A stretch of 64,000 nucleotides of DNA from Anaerocolumna sp. (GCA_029256725.1 JAQSXJ010000001.1:1-64000); one strand, 5' to 3'; shown: positions 26,301 to 35,312, counted from the stretch's first letter. Numbers and translations: made by a program. The notes: generated from the sequence alone by a model not told the origin.

Positions 26301-27645
26301 AGGAACAAGCTTCGTTTAGCATGATACTGTCAACGGTTCTATTCTTTATCTTGATGCATTTCATATCCTGACCGCCGATATCCAGTATACAGTCAACTTT
26401 GGGGTCGAAGAAGGCAGCAGCGTGATAGTGGGCAACTGTTTCTACTTCTCCTTCATCCAACATTAGCGCTGACTTAATCAGGGCTTCTCCATAACCGGTA
26501 GAACAGGAACGTATAATATTAGCACCCTCTGGAAGAAGGGAATAAATCTCTTTTACGGATTTAATTGCCGTCTTTAAGGGACTTCCGTTGTTGTTGCTGT
26601 AGAAGGAATAAAGAAGAGAGCCATCGTCTCCCACTAATGCAACCTTTGTTGTAGTGGAGCCTGCATCAATTCCTAGAAAGCAATTACCCTGGTAAGTACT
26701 TAAATCACCTTTCTTAACGGCTTGTCTGGAATGACGTTCTTTGAATTCATCATAAGCAGCTTCATCTGCAAAGAGAGGTGCCATACGATTTACTTCAAAA
26801 TCCATTTTAATACCATGAGATAATTTCTCAATAATATTACTTAGAGCCAGTACGGTTTCGTATTTGCTGTTCATGGCTGCGCCAGTTGCTGCAAAAAGAT
26901 GGGAGTGCTCAGGTGCTATTATGTTTTCCTCAGATAAATTCAAGGTACGGATAAAAGCATTCTTTAGTTCTGTCAAGAAATGGAGAGGTCCACCCAGGAA
27001 GGCAACATTACCTCTGATGGGCTTTCCGCAGGCCAGACCACTGATTGTCTGGCTAACAACTGCCTGAAAGATAGAAGCGGATAGATCCGGTTTGGTAGCA
27101 CCATCATTAATTAAGGGCTGGATATCAGATTTTGCAAATACTCCGCATCTAGCAGCGATTGGATAGATAGATTTATATTCTTTCGCGTATTCATTGAGTC
27201 CGGAAGCATCCGTGTTCAATAAGGTAGCCATCTGGTCAATAAAAGAACCGGTACCGCCTGCACAAATACCGTTCATTCGCTGCTCAATACCACCTGTAAA
27301 ATATATGATTTTGGCGTCTTCACCGCCTAGTTCAATTGCAACATCAGCTTGAGGTGCGAAATCCTGCAGGGAAGTAGATACGGCAACAACCTCTTGAACA
27401 AATGGAATTCCAAGATGTTTCGATATGGTGAGACCACCGGAACCGGTTATCACTGGTGCTACTTTCATGTCGCCAAGCTGTTCGGTTGCATTCTTTAACA
27501 GCCTTGCCAGAACATCCTGAATATTGGCGTAATGACGCGCGTATTCAGAAAACAGGATCTTATTTTCTGTATTTAATACCGCCACTTTTACGGTAGTGGA
27601 GCCTATATCGATTCCTAAAGTGTATGGTTTTTTGTAATCGTTCAA
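23326..27645 (-). CDS. Giant acyl-CoA dehydratase activase-like protein (two BadF/BcrA-type ATPase domains plus DUF2229 and HgdB-like parts)
   Basis: A 1439-residue cytoplasmic protein. Two ASKHA ATPase domains lie in tandem ([16 protein letters not shown] at ~9-24, [16 protein letters not shown] at ~323-338). The second keeps the Cys motif for a [4Fe-4S] bridge ([11 protein letters not shown]). Residues ~600-830 are a DUF2229-type region with Cys clusters ([29 protein letters not shown]). The C-terminal part resembles the dehydratase subunit HgdB/FldB ([12 protein letters not shown]). Family members are thought to energise one-electron reductions; the substrate is not known. The start is TTG at 27645, with a consensus SD (AAGGAGG, 7 bases). 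It is monocistronic. Confidence 0.88.
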   Translation of the reverse strand: MNDYKKPYTLGIDIGSTTVKVAVLNTENKILFSEYARHYANIQDVLARLLKNATEQLGDMKVAPVITGSGGLTISKHLGIPFVQEVVAVSTSLQDFAPQADVAIELGGEDAKIIYFTGGIEQRMNGICAGGTGSFIDQMATLLNTDASGLNEYAKEYKSIYPIAARCGVFAKSDIQPLINDGATKPDLSASIFQAVVSQTISGLACGKPIRGNVAFLGGPLHFLTELKNAFIRTLNLSEENIIAPEHSHLFAATGAAMNSKYETVLALSNIIEKLSHGIKMDFEVNRMAPLFADEAAYDEFKERHSRQAVKKGDLSTYQGNCFLGIDAGSTTTKVALVGDDGSLLYSFYSNNNGSPLKTAIKSVKEIYSLLPEGANIIRSCSTGYGEALIKSALMLDEGEVETVAHYHAAAFFDPKVDCILDIGGQDMKCIKIKNRTVDSIMLNEACSSGCGSFIETFAKSLNYEVADFAKVALFAENPVDLGSRCTVFMNSKVKQAQKEGAHVADISSGLAYSVIKNAIFKVIKITDPKDLGEHVVVQGGTFYNEAVLRSFELLTGCEPVRPDISGIMGAFGAALIAREHYEGQETTLLTLDQINELKIESSMTRCRACTNNCQLTINRFTGGRQFISGNRCEKGLGKVKNKDNIPNLFEYKLKTLFSYEPLPLEKAPRGVVGIPRVLNMYENYPFWYTLFTELGYRVILSPESTRKIYEMGIESIPSESECYPAKLAHGHIMWLIKQGVDFIFYPSVPYERCEVPGANNHYNCPIVASYSENIKNNVEELKGGNIRYENPFMSFENEEILKKRLLKVMKDIAGATDKEIKAAVTKAWAELEAKREDIKRKGEETIAYLVENGKKGIVLAGRPYHIDPEINHGIPELINSYGVAVLTEDSISHLGKVDRPLVAVDQWMYHSRLYAAASYAKTMPNLELIQLNSFGCGLDAVTTDMVNDILTKSGKVYTVLKIDEVNNLGAARIRVRSLLSAVNDRDRKKTSCEVPIVSDAFKRVVFTEEMRKDYTLLCPQMSPMHFDILQSALKAGGYNVEILPNDNRTAVDVGLKYVNNDACYPSLMVVGQIMDALLSGKYDVNKVGVMITQTGGGCRATNYINFIRRALEKAGMSQIPVISLSVSGLEKNPGMKYTPKLLMSAVQALVYGDVFLRVLYRTRPYEAVPGSANALHEKWNERCKVSVANGKWGEFKKNIRGIIEDFDNLPLKDIRKPRVGIVGEILVKFLPAANNYLVDLLEAEGAEAVVPDLIDFFMYSFHNSSFKAEYLGFKKSSATISNILIQAIELCRKEAKICLEKSNRFTPPVPIKTLAEYASPIVSVGNQTGEGWFLTGEMVELIHSGVSNIVCTQPFACLPNHIVGKGVIKELRQRYPDSNIVAVDYDPGASEVNQLNRIKLMLSTAVKNMEKNTLHQTEVQSSHKQIPVSAKTSLDTGM

Positions 27646-27945
27646 ACGGTTTACCTCCTTACAAGAATTATAACACTATAATATATGAGAGGAATGAAAA
27701 ATGATTACAACCTCATATAGCGTAATTCCGATAAGCTATATTATACGACACAAAAATGTGAAGTTCAACACCCGAATTTGTCTTAATTACTAATAATGGA
27801 AACAGATGCCAAATAATAACAAAACAAGTATGGATTTACCGTAACAACTCCCTTAGTGTGTTAATATAATATAAGGAAACGAAACATTAAGAAACCAAGT
27901 CCTGAAGGAATCACGATAGCAGGGCCTGGCGTAGAAGGAAGGATT
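27646..27945 (+). other. Intergenic region between divergent genes
   Basis: Holds the SD of the activase gene and a palindromic AT-rich stretch, CGTAATTCCGATAAGC (27720-27735 region). A -10-like TATAAT at ~27866 is the probable promoter of the LysM gene, with no good -35. Nothing else is seen. Confidence 0.5.
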
Positions 27946-28287
27946 ATGAATTTCAGAGAATACAGTTGCATGAATTATGTAATTGGTCAAGGGGATACCC
28001 TTTACAGTATCACGAGAGAATATAATGTTCCACTGCCTCTTATCTTAAGACTGAATCCTTTTGTTGATATATATAATCTCCAGGTAGGGGATGAAATTTG
28101 TATACCTGTAATCGAAGGATTTAGTGATGATACCGTTTTTGAGTATCTCGTTGAAGAAGGAGATACCTTACAGGAGATAATGGATAAATTCAGTGTTGAC
28201 TTGCAGGATATAACAAGAAATAATAATTTGAATCAGATAATGCTGCTGCCGGGAAGCACTCTTCAGATACCCAGCCATGACGCATAA
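27946..28287 (+). CDS. Small double-LysM protein
   Basis: A 113-residue protein made almost only of two LysM domains. The first (~10-55) reads NYVIGQGDTLYSITREYNV ... LQVGDEICIPV; the second (~64-110) reads YLVEEGDTLQEIMDKFSV ... PGSTLQIPS. LysM binds peptidoglycan or chitin-like glycans. There is no signal peptide, which is usual for spore-coat or cortex-associated LysM proteins (SafA-like) made in the mother cell. That role is inference. GGAAGG precedes the ATG and a strong terminator follows. Confidence 0.85.
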   Translation: MNFREYSCMNYVIGQGDTLYSITREYNVPLPLILRLNPFVDIYNLQVGDEICIPVIEGFSDDTVFEYLVEEGDTLQEIMDKFSVDLQDITRNNNLNQIMLLPGSTLQIPSHDA

Positions 28288-28293
28288 CTACCA

Positions 28294-28342
28294 TTTCCGA
28301 GACTTCACTTGATATTAGACAGGTGAAGTTTCGGAATTTTTT
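28294..28342 (+). terminator. Terminator of the LysM gene
   Basis: TTCCGAGACTTCAC pairs with GTGAAGTTTCGGAA (one G-U), extended inward by TG/CA, and is followed by six T. Confidence 0.93.
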
Positions 28343-28529
28343 CTTTAAAAGAAAAACCTTGATAATTTTTTGAATAATTACCAATCATATCATTAGTACT
28401 GTCCTGTAAAAGATTTGATGGATAACAGCAAGGCAGTGCTGGCTCCTGTCGCAATTGTTGTTCAACTTCCCTCTGAACTGAGGTTCATGAAATTTTAAGA
28501 ATTTTCATCTTTCTTTTCAAGTTTTTTAT

Positions 28530-28558
28530 TTGACAATAAATATGAGAAAACATATAAT
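28530..28558 (+). promoter_or_regulatory. Consensus promoter of the corA leader
   Basis: TTGACA (28530-28535), a 17-base spacer and TATAAT (28553-28558). A perfect sigma-A promoter that gives a ~185-base 5' leader before corA. Confidence 0.93.
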
Positions 28559-28632
28559 GTAGTGGACACCAGATAACAACTATACAAAGATGCTTTTGGT
28601 ATCGAAACAAAAAGAAAGGACGTAAACACCGT

Positions 28633-28701
28633 ATGGAAGCGGGACCCAGTTGTGAGTATCGACGATTAAAACAAAATAACGCACTGTACGGAGCAGTTTA
28701 A
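28633..28701 (+). CDS. Putative 22-residue leader peptide upstream of corA
   Basis: An ATG at 28633 opens a 22-codon frame ending in TAA at 28701, inside the corA leader. The peptide is polar and basic in the middle (EYRRLKQNNALYGAV at its end). An AAAGGA lies ~15 bases upstream, a poor distance, so translation is not certain. The stop lies 12 bases before a hairpin that masks the corA SD, the layout of a translational attenuator. Coding by chance in ~70 bases is possible. Confidence 0.45.
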   Translation: MEAGPSCEYRRLKQNNALYGAV

Positions 28702-28712
28702 CAGTTCTTAAA

Positions 28713-28743
28713 CTTCTTCTGCTTTGGCGTGCAGTAGAAGGAG
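28713..28743 (+). promoter_or_regulatory. SD-sequestering hairpin before corA
   Basis: CTTCTTCTGC (28713-28722) pairs with GCAGTAGAAG (28731-28740) in 9 of 10 positions around an 8-base loop. The 3' arm contains most of the corA Shine-Dalgarno (AGAAGGAG, 28736-28743). When formed, it would hide the ribosome site of the gene starting at 28750. Confidence 0.75.
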
Positions 28744-28749
28744 TGTATC

Positions 28750-29685
28750 ATGATTGAAATTTTAAAGACTTTTGAAGACGGCACACGCTATCTTGACGCT
28801 ACCGAACCAGGCTGCTGGGTGGTTATGACAGACCCATCAGCAACAGAATTACTAGAAATATCAGAGACCTGTCATATTGATATTGATCATTTAAGAGCCC
28901 CTCTGGATGAAGAGGAACGTTCAAGAATTGAAGTGGAGGATGATTATACGTTAATTCTCGTAGACATTCCCACCATGGAAGAAAGAAATAATAAGGACAG
29001 GTATGTAACCATACCTCTTGCTATTATTGTTGCGAAAGATTTAATAGTTACCGTCTGCCTGGAAGAGACCAAGGTGTTAAAAGGGTTCATGGATGGCAGG
29101 GTAAGGGATTTCTATACATTTAAGAAGACAAGATTTATACTCCAGATTTTGTACAAGAATGCCTCTGTATTCTTACAGTACTTACGAATCATAGATAGAA
29201 AAAGCGAACAAATTGAACATAAGCTGCATATTTCCACTAAGAACAGTGAGTTGATAGATCTTCTTGAATTGGAAAAGAGTCTTGTATATTTCACAACTTC
29301 TCTAAGATCCAATGAAGTTGTCCTGGAGAAGATGTTAAAGATAGACACTATCAAGCAGTATCCAGAGGATACGGAACTGTTAGAAGATGTTATTATCGAG
29401 AATAAACAGGCTATTGAGATGGCAAACATATATAGCGGAATCTTAAGCGGAACCATGGATGCTTTTGCTTCTGTCATATCAAATAATTTGAATATCGTAA
29501 TGAAATTCCTTGCAACTGTAACCATTGTTATGTCGATTCCTACGATGATTGCCAGCTTTTTCGGTATGAATGTAGGTGGAATACCCGGTGAGAATTCGGG
29601 TTTTGGATTTGTTCTGATTATTGTATTTACATTGTTGGTAACTTTTATTATAGCAATGGTATTTCGTAAGAAGGACTTGTTTTAG
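28750..29685 (+). CDS. corA: CorA-family divalent cation transporter
   Basis: A 311-residue Mg2+/Co2+ channel subunit. The long N-terminal cytoplasmic part is charged and helical. Two membrane spans lie at the C-terminus, with the selectivity motif GMN (272-274, in SFFGMNVGG) at the end of the first span and a basic tail (RKKDLF). The length is typical of CorA. Its leader has a consensus promoter, a candidate upstream ORF and an SD-masking hairpin, so Mg2+- or translation-linked control is likely. The rhomboid-like gene follows by 23 bases in the same transcript. Confidence 0.93.
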   Translation: MIEILKTFEDGTRYLDATEPGCWVVMTDPSATELLEISETCHIDIDHLRAPLDEEERSRIEVEDDYTLILVDIPTMEERNNKDRYVTIPLAIIVAKDLIVTVCLEETKVLKGFMDGRVRDFYTFKKTRFILQILYKNASVFLQYLRIIDRKSEQIEHKLHISTKNSELIDLLELEKSLVYFTTSLRSNEVVLEKMLKIDTIKQYPEDTELLEDVIIENKQAIEMANIYSGILSGTMDAFASVISNNLNIVMKFLATVTIVMSIPTMIASFFGMNVGGIPGENSGFGFVLIIVFTLLVTFIIAMVFRKKDLF

Positions 29686-29708
29686 ATAAAATCAAAGGAT
29701 GTGAATGG

Positions 29709-30587
29709 ATGAATTTTCTAAATAAACTGGAACGTAAATATGGGAGATATGCTATTCATAATCTGATGCTGTATATATCCATATTATACGGTACTGGATT
29801 TGTTATTAATCAGATCAACCCTTATTTTTATATGCAGTATCTGATGTTAGATATTGAGAAGATACTTCACGGAGAAGTATGGCGTATTGTTACCTTTCTG
29901 ATACAGCCGCAGTTTAATAATATCTTGTATGCTGTAATTGGTATTTATTTTTATTACTGGATTGGTTCAACACTTGAAAGATCCTGGGGGGCATTCCGAT
30001 TTAATTTATACTATATAAGCGGTATGTTATTAAATGTTTTAGCAGTTGTTGTTATATTCCTGGTAACTGGCAATAGTGAGTTCCTGGGGATGCAGTATAT
30101 AAATTATGCTATGTTTTTGGCTTTTGCGGTGTTGTTTCCCGATGTTCAGATATTATTGTTTTTTATAATACCTATAAAAATAAAATATATTGCATATCTT
30201 GATGCAGCATTTATTGCGATAAGCTTGATTCAGTATTTTGTAGCTGGTAATTATTTTATGTGTCTTGCAATACTCCTTGCACTTGGCAATTTCATCTTCT
30301 TCTTTATGACAAGCAGGAATTACAAAAGATTCTCTCCTGGCGAAGTCAAAAGAAAGCGCAATTTTAAGAGTCAGGTCAGAAGCGGGCAACAGGGCAACAA
30401 TGTAGTTGATTTTAATGGAAGAAAAAAAATAACCAGACATAAATGTGCTGTATGCGGAAGAACAGAATTAGATGACGAGAATCTTGAATTTCGATTTTGC
30501 TCTAAATGCGATGGAAATTACGAATATTGTATGGATCACCTATTCACGCATGAACATGTTAAAAAGCCGGATGGTGGCAGTAACTAA
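29709..30587 (+). CDS. Rhomboid-like membrane protein with zinc-ribbon tail, catalytic motifs missing
   Basis: A 292-residue polytopic protein. It has about six hydrophobic segments in residues 15-200, with rhomboid-family spacing, including VWRIVTFLI and the AVLFPDVQILLFFIIPIKIKYIA strip that in active rhomboids follows GxSG. At the expected nucleophile site it has QYINYAMF, with no Ser, and no matching His is seen in the last span (FMCLAILLALGNFIFF), so it looks like a pseudoprotease. The C-terminus (~240-285) has four Cys in CAVC ... CSKC, with later Cys/His, a likely zinc ribbon. It is in an operon with corA, suggesting membrane-protein handling or transporter control (inference). Confidence 0.8.
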   Translation: MNFLNKLERKYGRYAIHNLMLYISILYGTGFVINQINPYFYMQYLMLDIEKILHGEVWRIVTFLIQPQFNNILYAVIGIYFYYWIGSTLERSWGAFRFNLYYISGMLLNVLAVVVIFLVTGNSEFLGMQYINYAMFLAFAVLFPDVQILLFFIIPIKIKYIAYLDAAFIAISLIQYFVAGNYFMCLAILLALGNFIFFFMTSRNYKRFSPGEVKRKRNFKSQVRSGQQGNNVVDFNGRKKITRHKCAVCGRTELDDENLEFRFCSKCDGNYEYCMDHLFTHEHVKKPDGGSN

Positions 30588-30607
30588 ATAGTATAAATAC
30601 GATTCAC

Positions 30608-30650
30608 ACAGACAGATATAAGTTAATGACTGCTTATCTGTCTGTTTTTA
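30608..30650 (+). terminator. Terminator of the corA operon
   Basis: ACAGACAGATA-AAG pairs with CTTATCTGTCTGT around TTAATGACTG, followed by TTTTTAT. Confidence 0.92.
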
Positions 30651-30680
30651 TAATCAGAAATTTATTTAATAGGAGGAAAT

Positions 30681-31481
30681 ATGGCGTTACTACATGTTGA
30701 TTTCTTTTCAGATGTTTTAGGGATGTGTATGCAAATGGATGTAATTCTGCCTCAGCAGACAAATGGGCAGATTGGAATGGAAGGAAGAAAAAGCGGAGGG
30801 AAAATACCTACCTTGTATCTTCTTCATGGTATGAGTGATGACCATACAATATGGCAGAGAAGGACTTCTATTGAACGTTATGTAAGTGATTTGGGTATTG
30901 CTGTTGTGATGCCGACAACTCATCTAGGCTGGTATACGAATATGGCCTGGGGAAATAAGTATTGGACATACATATCAAAAGAATTGCCTGAAATATGCCG
31001 TTCTTTTTTTAATAATCTATCAGATAAAAGAGAAGATAATTTTGCAGCAGGCTTGTCAATGGGAGGGTATGGGGCCTTAAAGCTTGGTTTATCTGCTTCT
31101 GAGACATTTGGTTATGCTGCTTCTTTATCCGGTGGATTAGACGTCGTGCAACTATGCAATAAATTAGAAACAGAGGAAGAAAAGCATTTCTGGAAGGGAA
31201 TCTTTGGACCTTTAGATCAGATAGAAAATAGTGCCAATGACCTCTTTGCAGAAGCTGTTAGGTTAAAAGAATCCGGTGGATCCCTGCCAAAGCTCTACAT
31301 GTGGTGTGGGACAGAAGATTTTCTCTATGAGCATAATGTGAAGATGAAAGATCACCTTACAAAATTGAATTATGACTTAAGGTATGAAGAAGGTCCTGGA
31401 GATCATCAATGGAAATACTGGGATGAAAACATCCAGAATGTTTTGAACTGGATTATGGAGAATAGACGAAATAATGTGTAA
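30681..31481 (+). CDS. Alpha/beta-hydrolase, tributyrin-esterase/EstA (S-formylglutathione hydrolase-like) family
   Basis: A 266-residue cytoplasmic esterase. The oxyanion strand is LYLLHGMSDDHTIW, the nucleophile Ser is in GLSMGGYGAL, the Asp is probably in GTEDFLYEHN, and the His in GDHQWKYW. The family includes acetyl/feruloyl esterases and FrmB; no signal peptide is present. Small-ester deacylation is likely, perhaps of acetylated xylooligosaccharides imported after xylanase action, but the link is inference. SD GGAGG precedes the ATG; it is monocistronic, with its own terminator. Confidence 0.87.
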   Translation: MALLHVDFFSDVLGMCMQMDVILPQQTNGQIGMEGRKSGGKIPTLYLLHGMSDDHTIWQRRTSIERYVSDLGIAVVMPTTHLGWYTNMAWGNKYWTYISKELPEICRSFFNNLSDKREDNFAAGLSMGGYGALKLGLSASETFGYAASLSGGLDVVQLCNKLETEEEKHFWKGIFGPLDQIENSANDLFAEAVRLKESGGSLPKLYMWCGTEDFLYEHNVKMKDHLTKLNYDLRYEEGPGDHQWKYWDENIQNVLNWIMENRRNNV

Positions 31482-31489
31482 ATCATGCA

Positions 31490-31515
31490 GGGGCTTATGA
31501 TTGAGCCCCCTTTAC
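31490..31515 (+). terminator. Terminator of the esterase gene
   Basis: GGGGCT-TATGATTG-AGCCCC (31490-31509) followed by CCTTTACT. Compact, GC-rich stem, weak T-run. Confidence 0.75.
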
Positions 31516-31614
31516 TCTAATTTATTTGCGGAGGACTGGTTTAATTACGGAATAATTGGTATAATGTAGAAAGGCAAAAAAGCTTTATGAAAGAACCGGG
31601 AGGAAATAGCGAGA

Positions 31615-33066
31615 ATGAATAAGCATTTAAGGGCAGTATGCAAAGATATTGAGAAAGGAAAAGAGCTTGACAGAAATCTGCCTGTATTCACTAATCAACT
31701 TATTAATATTTACAATCAGTATGCAGAAGTGAAATTCACCATACATTATTATACATTTTATGAATATTATGCTGAGAGTTATCCGAAGGGATGGGAAGAA
31801 GAAGGGGTGTTAAAAGAATTTAACAGCCTGTTAAAAGAATATTACTTAAAGGGTGAAGCAGGCTTAAAGACTGAAGAGGGAATTGAGAAGCTGAACAGCC
31901 TCAGAAATAGTTGTATTAAGAAGATGCAGGTGCTAACTGCTTATACGGACATCTTTCAGGTGTTTGAATACGTCCTGAACCGAATAGAATACCGCTTTAA
32001 GGATATAACGGAAGATATTTCAGCTGAAGATTTCACGAATAAAGCTATTTCCTATATATTTGACACCCAGGATAATGTTATTGTTAACAGTAAAATCAAA
32101 GAAGTCCTTGGGCAGCTTCCTATCAGAATGACCAGGCAAAAATATTTTGAACTTTTAAAAAATAGTATTTCAGTATATAAAGATGGTGACATAAGCTCTC
32201 TGGACAGTTTCCTGTATATGATAAGAACTTGTTCCATGCTGTATAACACAGAGGAAATGAAGGAATATCCTTATCTCATGGATTTGAGAAAAGAATTCAT
32301 CGATGAGAATTACAAGGATATTACAAAAGAGCGCTATGAAGAACTGACAAAATTACTGGAAGAATCAGCAGAATTTATCAACAAAAGAGTAGATTATTAT
32401 TTTGGTCTTCAGGAGTGTATCAATAATCTGTATGTTATGCTTTTGTCATCACCCTATATTTATATGGAAGGCGGCTATAAGCTCGAGAATTTAAAAGGTG
32501 AGATGAGGTACCTTATTCTGCCTCAGGACAGAGATAAACTGAGAAATATTATAGATGGTATTAGTACTAAGTTCTTAGAAAAGAAGTTGACACCACTAGG
32601 AGAAGAACTGGAGGAGAAGCTCTCTTATACAGAAGGAAAACAAGAAATTTTAATAGAAGAGATAAGTCAGCTAGAGGCTTTTCTTCCGGAAATTAGCAGT
32701 AGGTATGGGGAGCTCTTAGAAAGTATGATGTTAGGCAGAGTATTTTCCTGCTTATTATTGTCTGAGAAGCTTCTCTCCAGCAGTCTATTTATCGATCTTG
32801 ATAAAGCTGAGAGTAAAGATAAAGTGGATGATGCACTGATAAATAAGACCCAGGAAGAAGTCTTAAAAGAACTTAGTGATTTATTCTCAGGAAGTGAACG
32901 CTCAGTCATAAGAGCTGTTATGGCAAATACTTTATCCAAACTTCCCGTATTTTTTAAGAATCAGGCTGAAATTAAGGAATTTATTGAAAACAGTCTGGAT
33001 CAGTGCCAGGATAAGGCTGAGAAAACAGCCTGCATGCATATTATACAGTCTTTTTTTGAGAATTAA
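31615..33066 (+). CDS. Unknown cytoplasmic helical protein
   Basis: A 483-residue protein that I do not recognise. It is soluble, rich in Glu, Lys, Leu and Tyr, and looks all-alpha, with no signal peptide, membrane segment, Cys cluster or nucleotide-binding motif. SD GGGAGG lies 12 bases before the ATG; a -10-like TATAAT is at ~31560. Codon use resembles its neighbours. It is upstream of the 33166/DUF2953/gerW group, with a separate TATAAT in between, so it may be its own unit. A sporulation role is only guilt by location. Confidence 0.7.
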   Translation: MNKHLRAVCKDIEKGKELDRNLPVFTNQLINIYNQYAEVKFTIHYYTFYEYYAESYPKGWEEEGVLKEFNSLLKEYYLKGEAGLKTEEGIEKLNSLRNSCIKKMQVLTAYTDIFQVFEYVLNRIEYRFKDITEDISAEDFTNKAISYIFDTQDNVIVNSKIKEVLGQLPIRMTRQKYFELLKNSISVYKDGDISSLDSFLYMIRTCSMLYNTEEMKEYPYLMDLRKEFIDENYKDITKERYEELTKLLEESAEFINKRVDYYFGLQECINNLYVMLLSSPYIYMEGGYKLENLKGEMRYLILPQDRDKLRNIIDGISTKFLEKKLTPLGEELEEKLSYTEGKQEILIEEISQLEAFLPEISSRYGELLESMMLGRVFSCLLLSEKLLSSSLFIDLDKAESKDKVDDALINKTQEEVLKELSDLFSGSERSVIRAVMANTLSKLPVFFKNQAEIKEFIENSLDQCQDKAEKTACMHIIQSFFEN

Positions 33067-33165
33067 ACTGTATTTTTCCAATATATATGTGGTATAATGT
33101 ACACGTTAGAAGGGTAATTCCAGAAAAAACCAGGATTCATAAAGTAGAAAGGCATGGTTATTTAT

Positions 33166-33474
33166 ATGATTAAATGGGCGGACAAGCTTTATCTTGGTGA
33201 GAGTATCCATTTACGAAAAGAAAAGGTCATGAGGTCGTTGGAAAACGGCAAGATTACCTTTGCTGTTTATCTGATAACCCATGCCTCCAACAGAGAGAAT
33301 CTGCTGGATATCATAAACGCCAATGAATTGAACTTTCCTTACTATCAGAAGAAAGAATGTGTGGTTATCGGTCTGGCCGGTTCAGCAAGTGAGGCAAAGG
33401 GATTGGTAACAGACATGATTGAAGAAATATATCGTAATACCGGAGATTTTAAGGTAAGGGAATATTTTCAATAA
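33166..33474 (+). CDS. Small unknown protein upstream of DUF2953
   Basis: A 102-residue protein (106 if the ATG at 33154 is used). It starts MIKWADKLYLGE and contains a mixed alpha/beta pattern ending in REYFQ. GAAAGG sits 1 base before the first ATG and 13 before the second, so neither start has ideal spacing; I prefer 33166. It is 30 bases upstream of the DUF2953 gene and co-directional, so it belongs to the DUF2953-gerW operon. Similar small proteins in Clostridia are uncharacterised. Confidence 0.75.
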   Translation: MIKWADKLYLGESIHLRKEKVMRSLENGKITFAVYLITHASNRENLLDIINANELNFPYYQKKECVVIGLAGSASEAKGLVTDMIEEIYRNTGDFKVREYFQ

Positions 33475-33504
33475 CAGCTTTATTATAGGAGGAACCGAGA
33501 ATAT

Positions 33505-34803
33505 ATGCTCCACATTGTTTTACTGGTATTAAAAATAATAGGGATAATTCTTGCCTCCGTTTTAGGCTTACTGATTGCTCTGATCTTGATCGTTTTGTTT
33601 GTTCCTATCCGATATAAAGTAAAGGCAGAATATCATGATCAGCTGAAGGCTGCAGCAAGAGTTTCCTGGCTGTTAAGGATAATCTCATTTTCAGCTGAAT
33701 ATAATGCAGAAGACTTTACATTAACGGACAGTTTGATAGGTACTGAGGAATCAGAGATTAATCTGCGAATGAGATTAAAAATTTTTGGAAGAATAATATT
33801 TGACAGCAATCATAAGAAAGAAGATATACCGGAGAAAGCTGCTAAAGATAAGAAGGTGCGTTTTTCATTCAAAAAGAGAACTCCTAAAGAGAAAGAAGAT
33901 GTTTATACTCAGGATGAAAAAGTACCGGACAATAATAGCTTAAAGAACCCCGAGCCATCATTGCTGGCTGATAATGTGTCAAGGGATATGCAAGATAAAG
34001 CTACAAGAGCTGAATTGACAAGAATATCCCGTGCTGAAGCCGAGGCGGTCACCGGATCGGTTGAAGAAGCTGAAAATAACCTTGGCACTGAAACATCCCA
34101 GTTAACTTTAGATAATTCGATAGACCAGGCTGCAGATAAGCAGAGACAGAATCCCAATACAAAGGAAATGCTTCAAAAAGAAAAGCTACCAAAAGAGATA
34201 CAGCAAAAAGATGTTCAGCAAAAAGATATACTGAATAAGGAAGTATTGCGAAAAGAAGAACAAAAAAGTTTAGAAGAAGACTCGCAAGACCAAATGAAAG
34301 AAAAAGGTATTTTTAACACTTTCAAAAGATTCTTTCATCAGTTAAAAAGTATATTCAATAAAATCAAAGGTTTTTTTACTAGCATAAAACTTAAAACGGA
34401 AAGTATAACTGATACACTTAAAAAACTATATGACAAATACAGTTTGGTGAAAGTATTCTTCCAGGATGAAAATAATAAGCTTGGATTAAAATATGTATAC
34501 ATCAATTTAAAAGGAATTTTAAGGCATATCAAACCAAGAAAGGTAATAGCCAATATAGAATTTGGTACAGGAGATCCAAGTTCCACCGGTCAGATTTTAG
34601 GAGTGGCAGCTGTATTTATGGGAATCTACGGTAACTCTGTAAAAATCATTCCGGACTTCGAAAATGAAGTAATAAAAGGCGATTTCTACTGCAGAGGACG
34701 AATACAGTCTTTTGTTCTGTTGATAATAGGCATTAAGGTTATACGTAATCGTAATATCAAGACACTGATTAAGAACTTTCAAATATTGAAGGAGGAAATT
34801 TAA
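33505..34803 (+). CDS. DUF2953 (YtfI-type) membrane protein
   Basis: A 432-residue protein with a long N-terminal membrane segment (~1-32, VLLVLKIIGIILASVLGLLI and on). The YtfI/DUF2953 signature FVPIRYKVKAEYHD and a C-terminal beta-rich part (LKYVYINLKGILRHIKPRK) follow. The middle (~110-270) is a Gln/Lys/Glu-rich spacer with repeats such as QQKDVQQKD, much longer than in Bacillus YtfI. The stop overlaps the gerW start (TAATG), so the two are translationally coupled, as in the ytfI-ytfJ pair. Likely acts in sporulation/germination. Confidence 0.82.
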   Translation: MLHIVLLVLKIIGIILASVLGLLIALILIVLFVPIRYKVKAEYHDQLKAAARVSWLLRIISFSAEYNAEDFTLTDSLIGTEESEINLRMRLKIFGRIIFDSNHKKEDIPEKAAKDKKVRFSFKKRTPKEKEDVYTQDEKVPDNNSLKNPEPSLLADNVSRDMQDKATRAELTRISRAEAEAVTGSVEEAENNLGTETSQLTLDNSIDQAADKQRQNPNTKEMLQKEKLPKEIQQKDVQQKDILNKEVLRKEEQKSLEEDSQDQMKEKGIFNTFKRFFHQLKSIFNKIKGFFTSIKLKTESITDTLKKLYDKYSLVKVFFQDENNKLGLKYVYINLKGILRHIKPRKVIANIEFGTGDPSSTGQILGVAAVFMGIYGNSVKIIPDFENEVIKGDFYCRGRIQSFVLLIIGIKVIRNRNIKTLIKNFQILKEEI

Positions 34804-35207
34804 TGGCAGATAGCAATTTTAATAACACAGTTGAGTCTCTTTTTAAAGGAATGGATAGTTTCATAACAACAAAGACCGTAGTTGGTGACGCGGTAAAATT
34901 TGATGACGGCACGATTATCCTGCCTCTGGTAGATGTAAGCTTCGGAGTAGGTGCAGGTGCTTTCTCAAAAGACTCCGGCAAAAGTAATGCCGGCGGTGGT
35001 ATGGGTGGTAAGATAACTCCCAGTGCAGTTTTAGTAATCCAAAACGGATCTACCAGACTTGTCAATGTTAAAAACCAGGATAGCGTAACTAAGATTCTTG
35101 ATTTGGTACCGGATGTTCTTAATAAGTTTAAAAAAGAGAAACCGGTGGAAGATGTAACAGATAAGGTAAATGAAGCGTTAAAAAAGCAATCAAATTTAAA
35201 TGAATAA
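34803..35207 (+). CDS. ytfJ: GerW-family sporulation protein (YtfJ)
   Basis: A 134-residue protein with the family's typical core TKTVVGDAVKFDDGTIILPLVDVSFGVGAG and a Gly-rich stretch (SNAGGGMGGKITPSAVLVI). YtfJ is made in the forespore and is needed for proper germination in Bacillus. It is directly coupled to the DUF2953 gene by a one-base overlap. GGAGG lies just upstream, within the preceding gene. Confidence 0.92.
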   Translation: MADSNFNNTVESLFKGMDSFITTKTVVGDAVKFDDGTIILPLVDVSFGVGAGAFSKDSGKSNAGGGMGGKITPSAVLVIQNGSTRLVNVKNQDSVTKILDLVPDVLNKFKKEKPVEDVTDKVNEALKKQSNLNE

Positions 35208-35216
35208 AAATTCTGC

Positions 35217-35245
35217 TTGCATTATACTTTTTCATCTGTTAAAAT
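35217..35245 (+). promoter_or_regulatory. Promoter of rpmB
   Basis: TTGCAT (35217-35222), 17 bases, TAAAAT (35240-35245). A small hairpin, CAGGC-GTT-GCCTG, sits in the leader at ~35268-35280. Confidence 0.7.
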
Positions 35246-35312
35246 AGTTTTTGTTTGCAGGTCCATCAGGCGTTGCCTGGAGACTTAGAATATACCTAGG
35301 GAGGTGCTTATA

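Noticed and set aside
28559-28749. M-box (ykoK) Mg2+ riboswitch before corA
   Set aside because: The conserved M-box segments are not found; the visible features are an ORF and an SD-masking hairpin.
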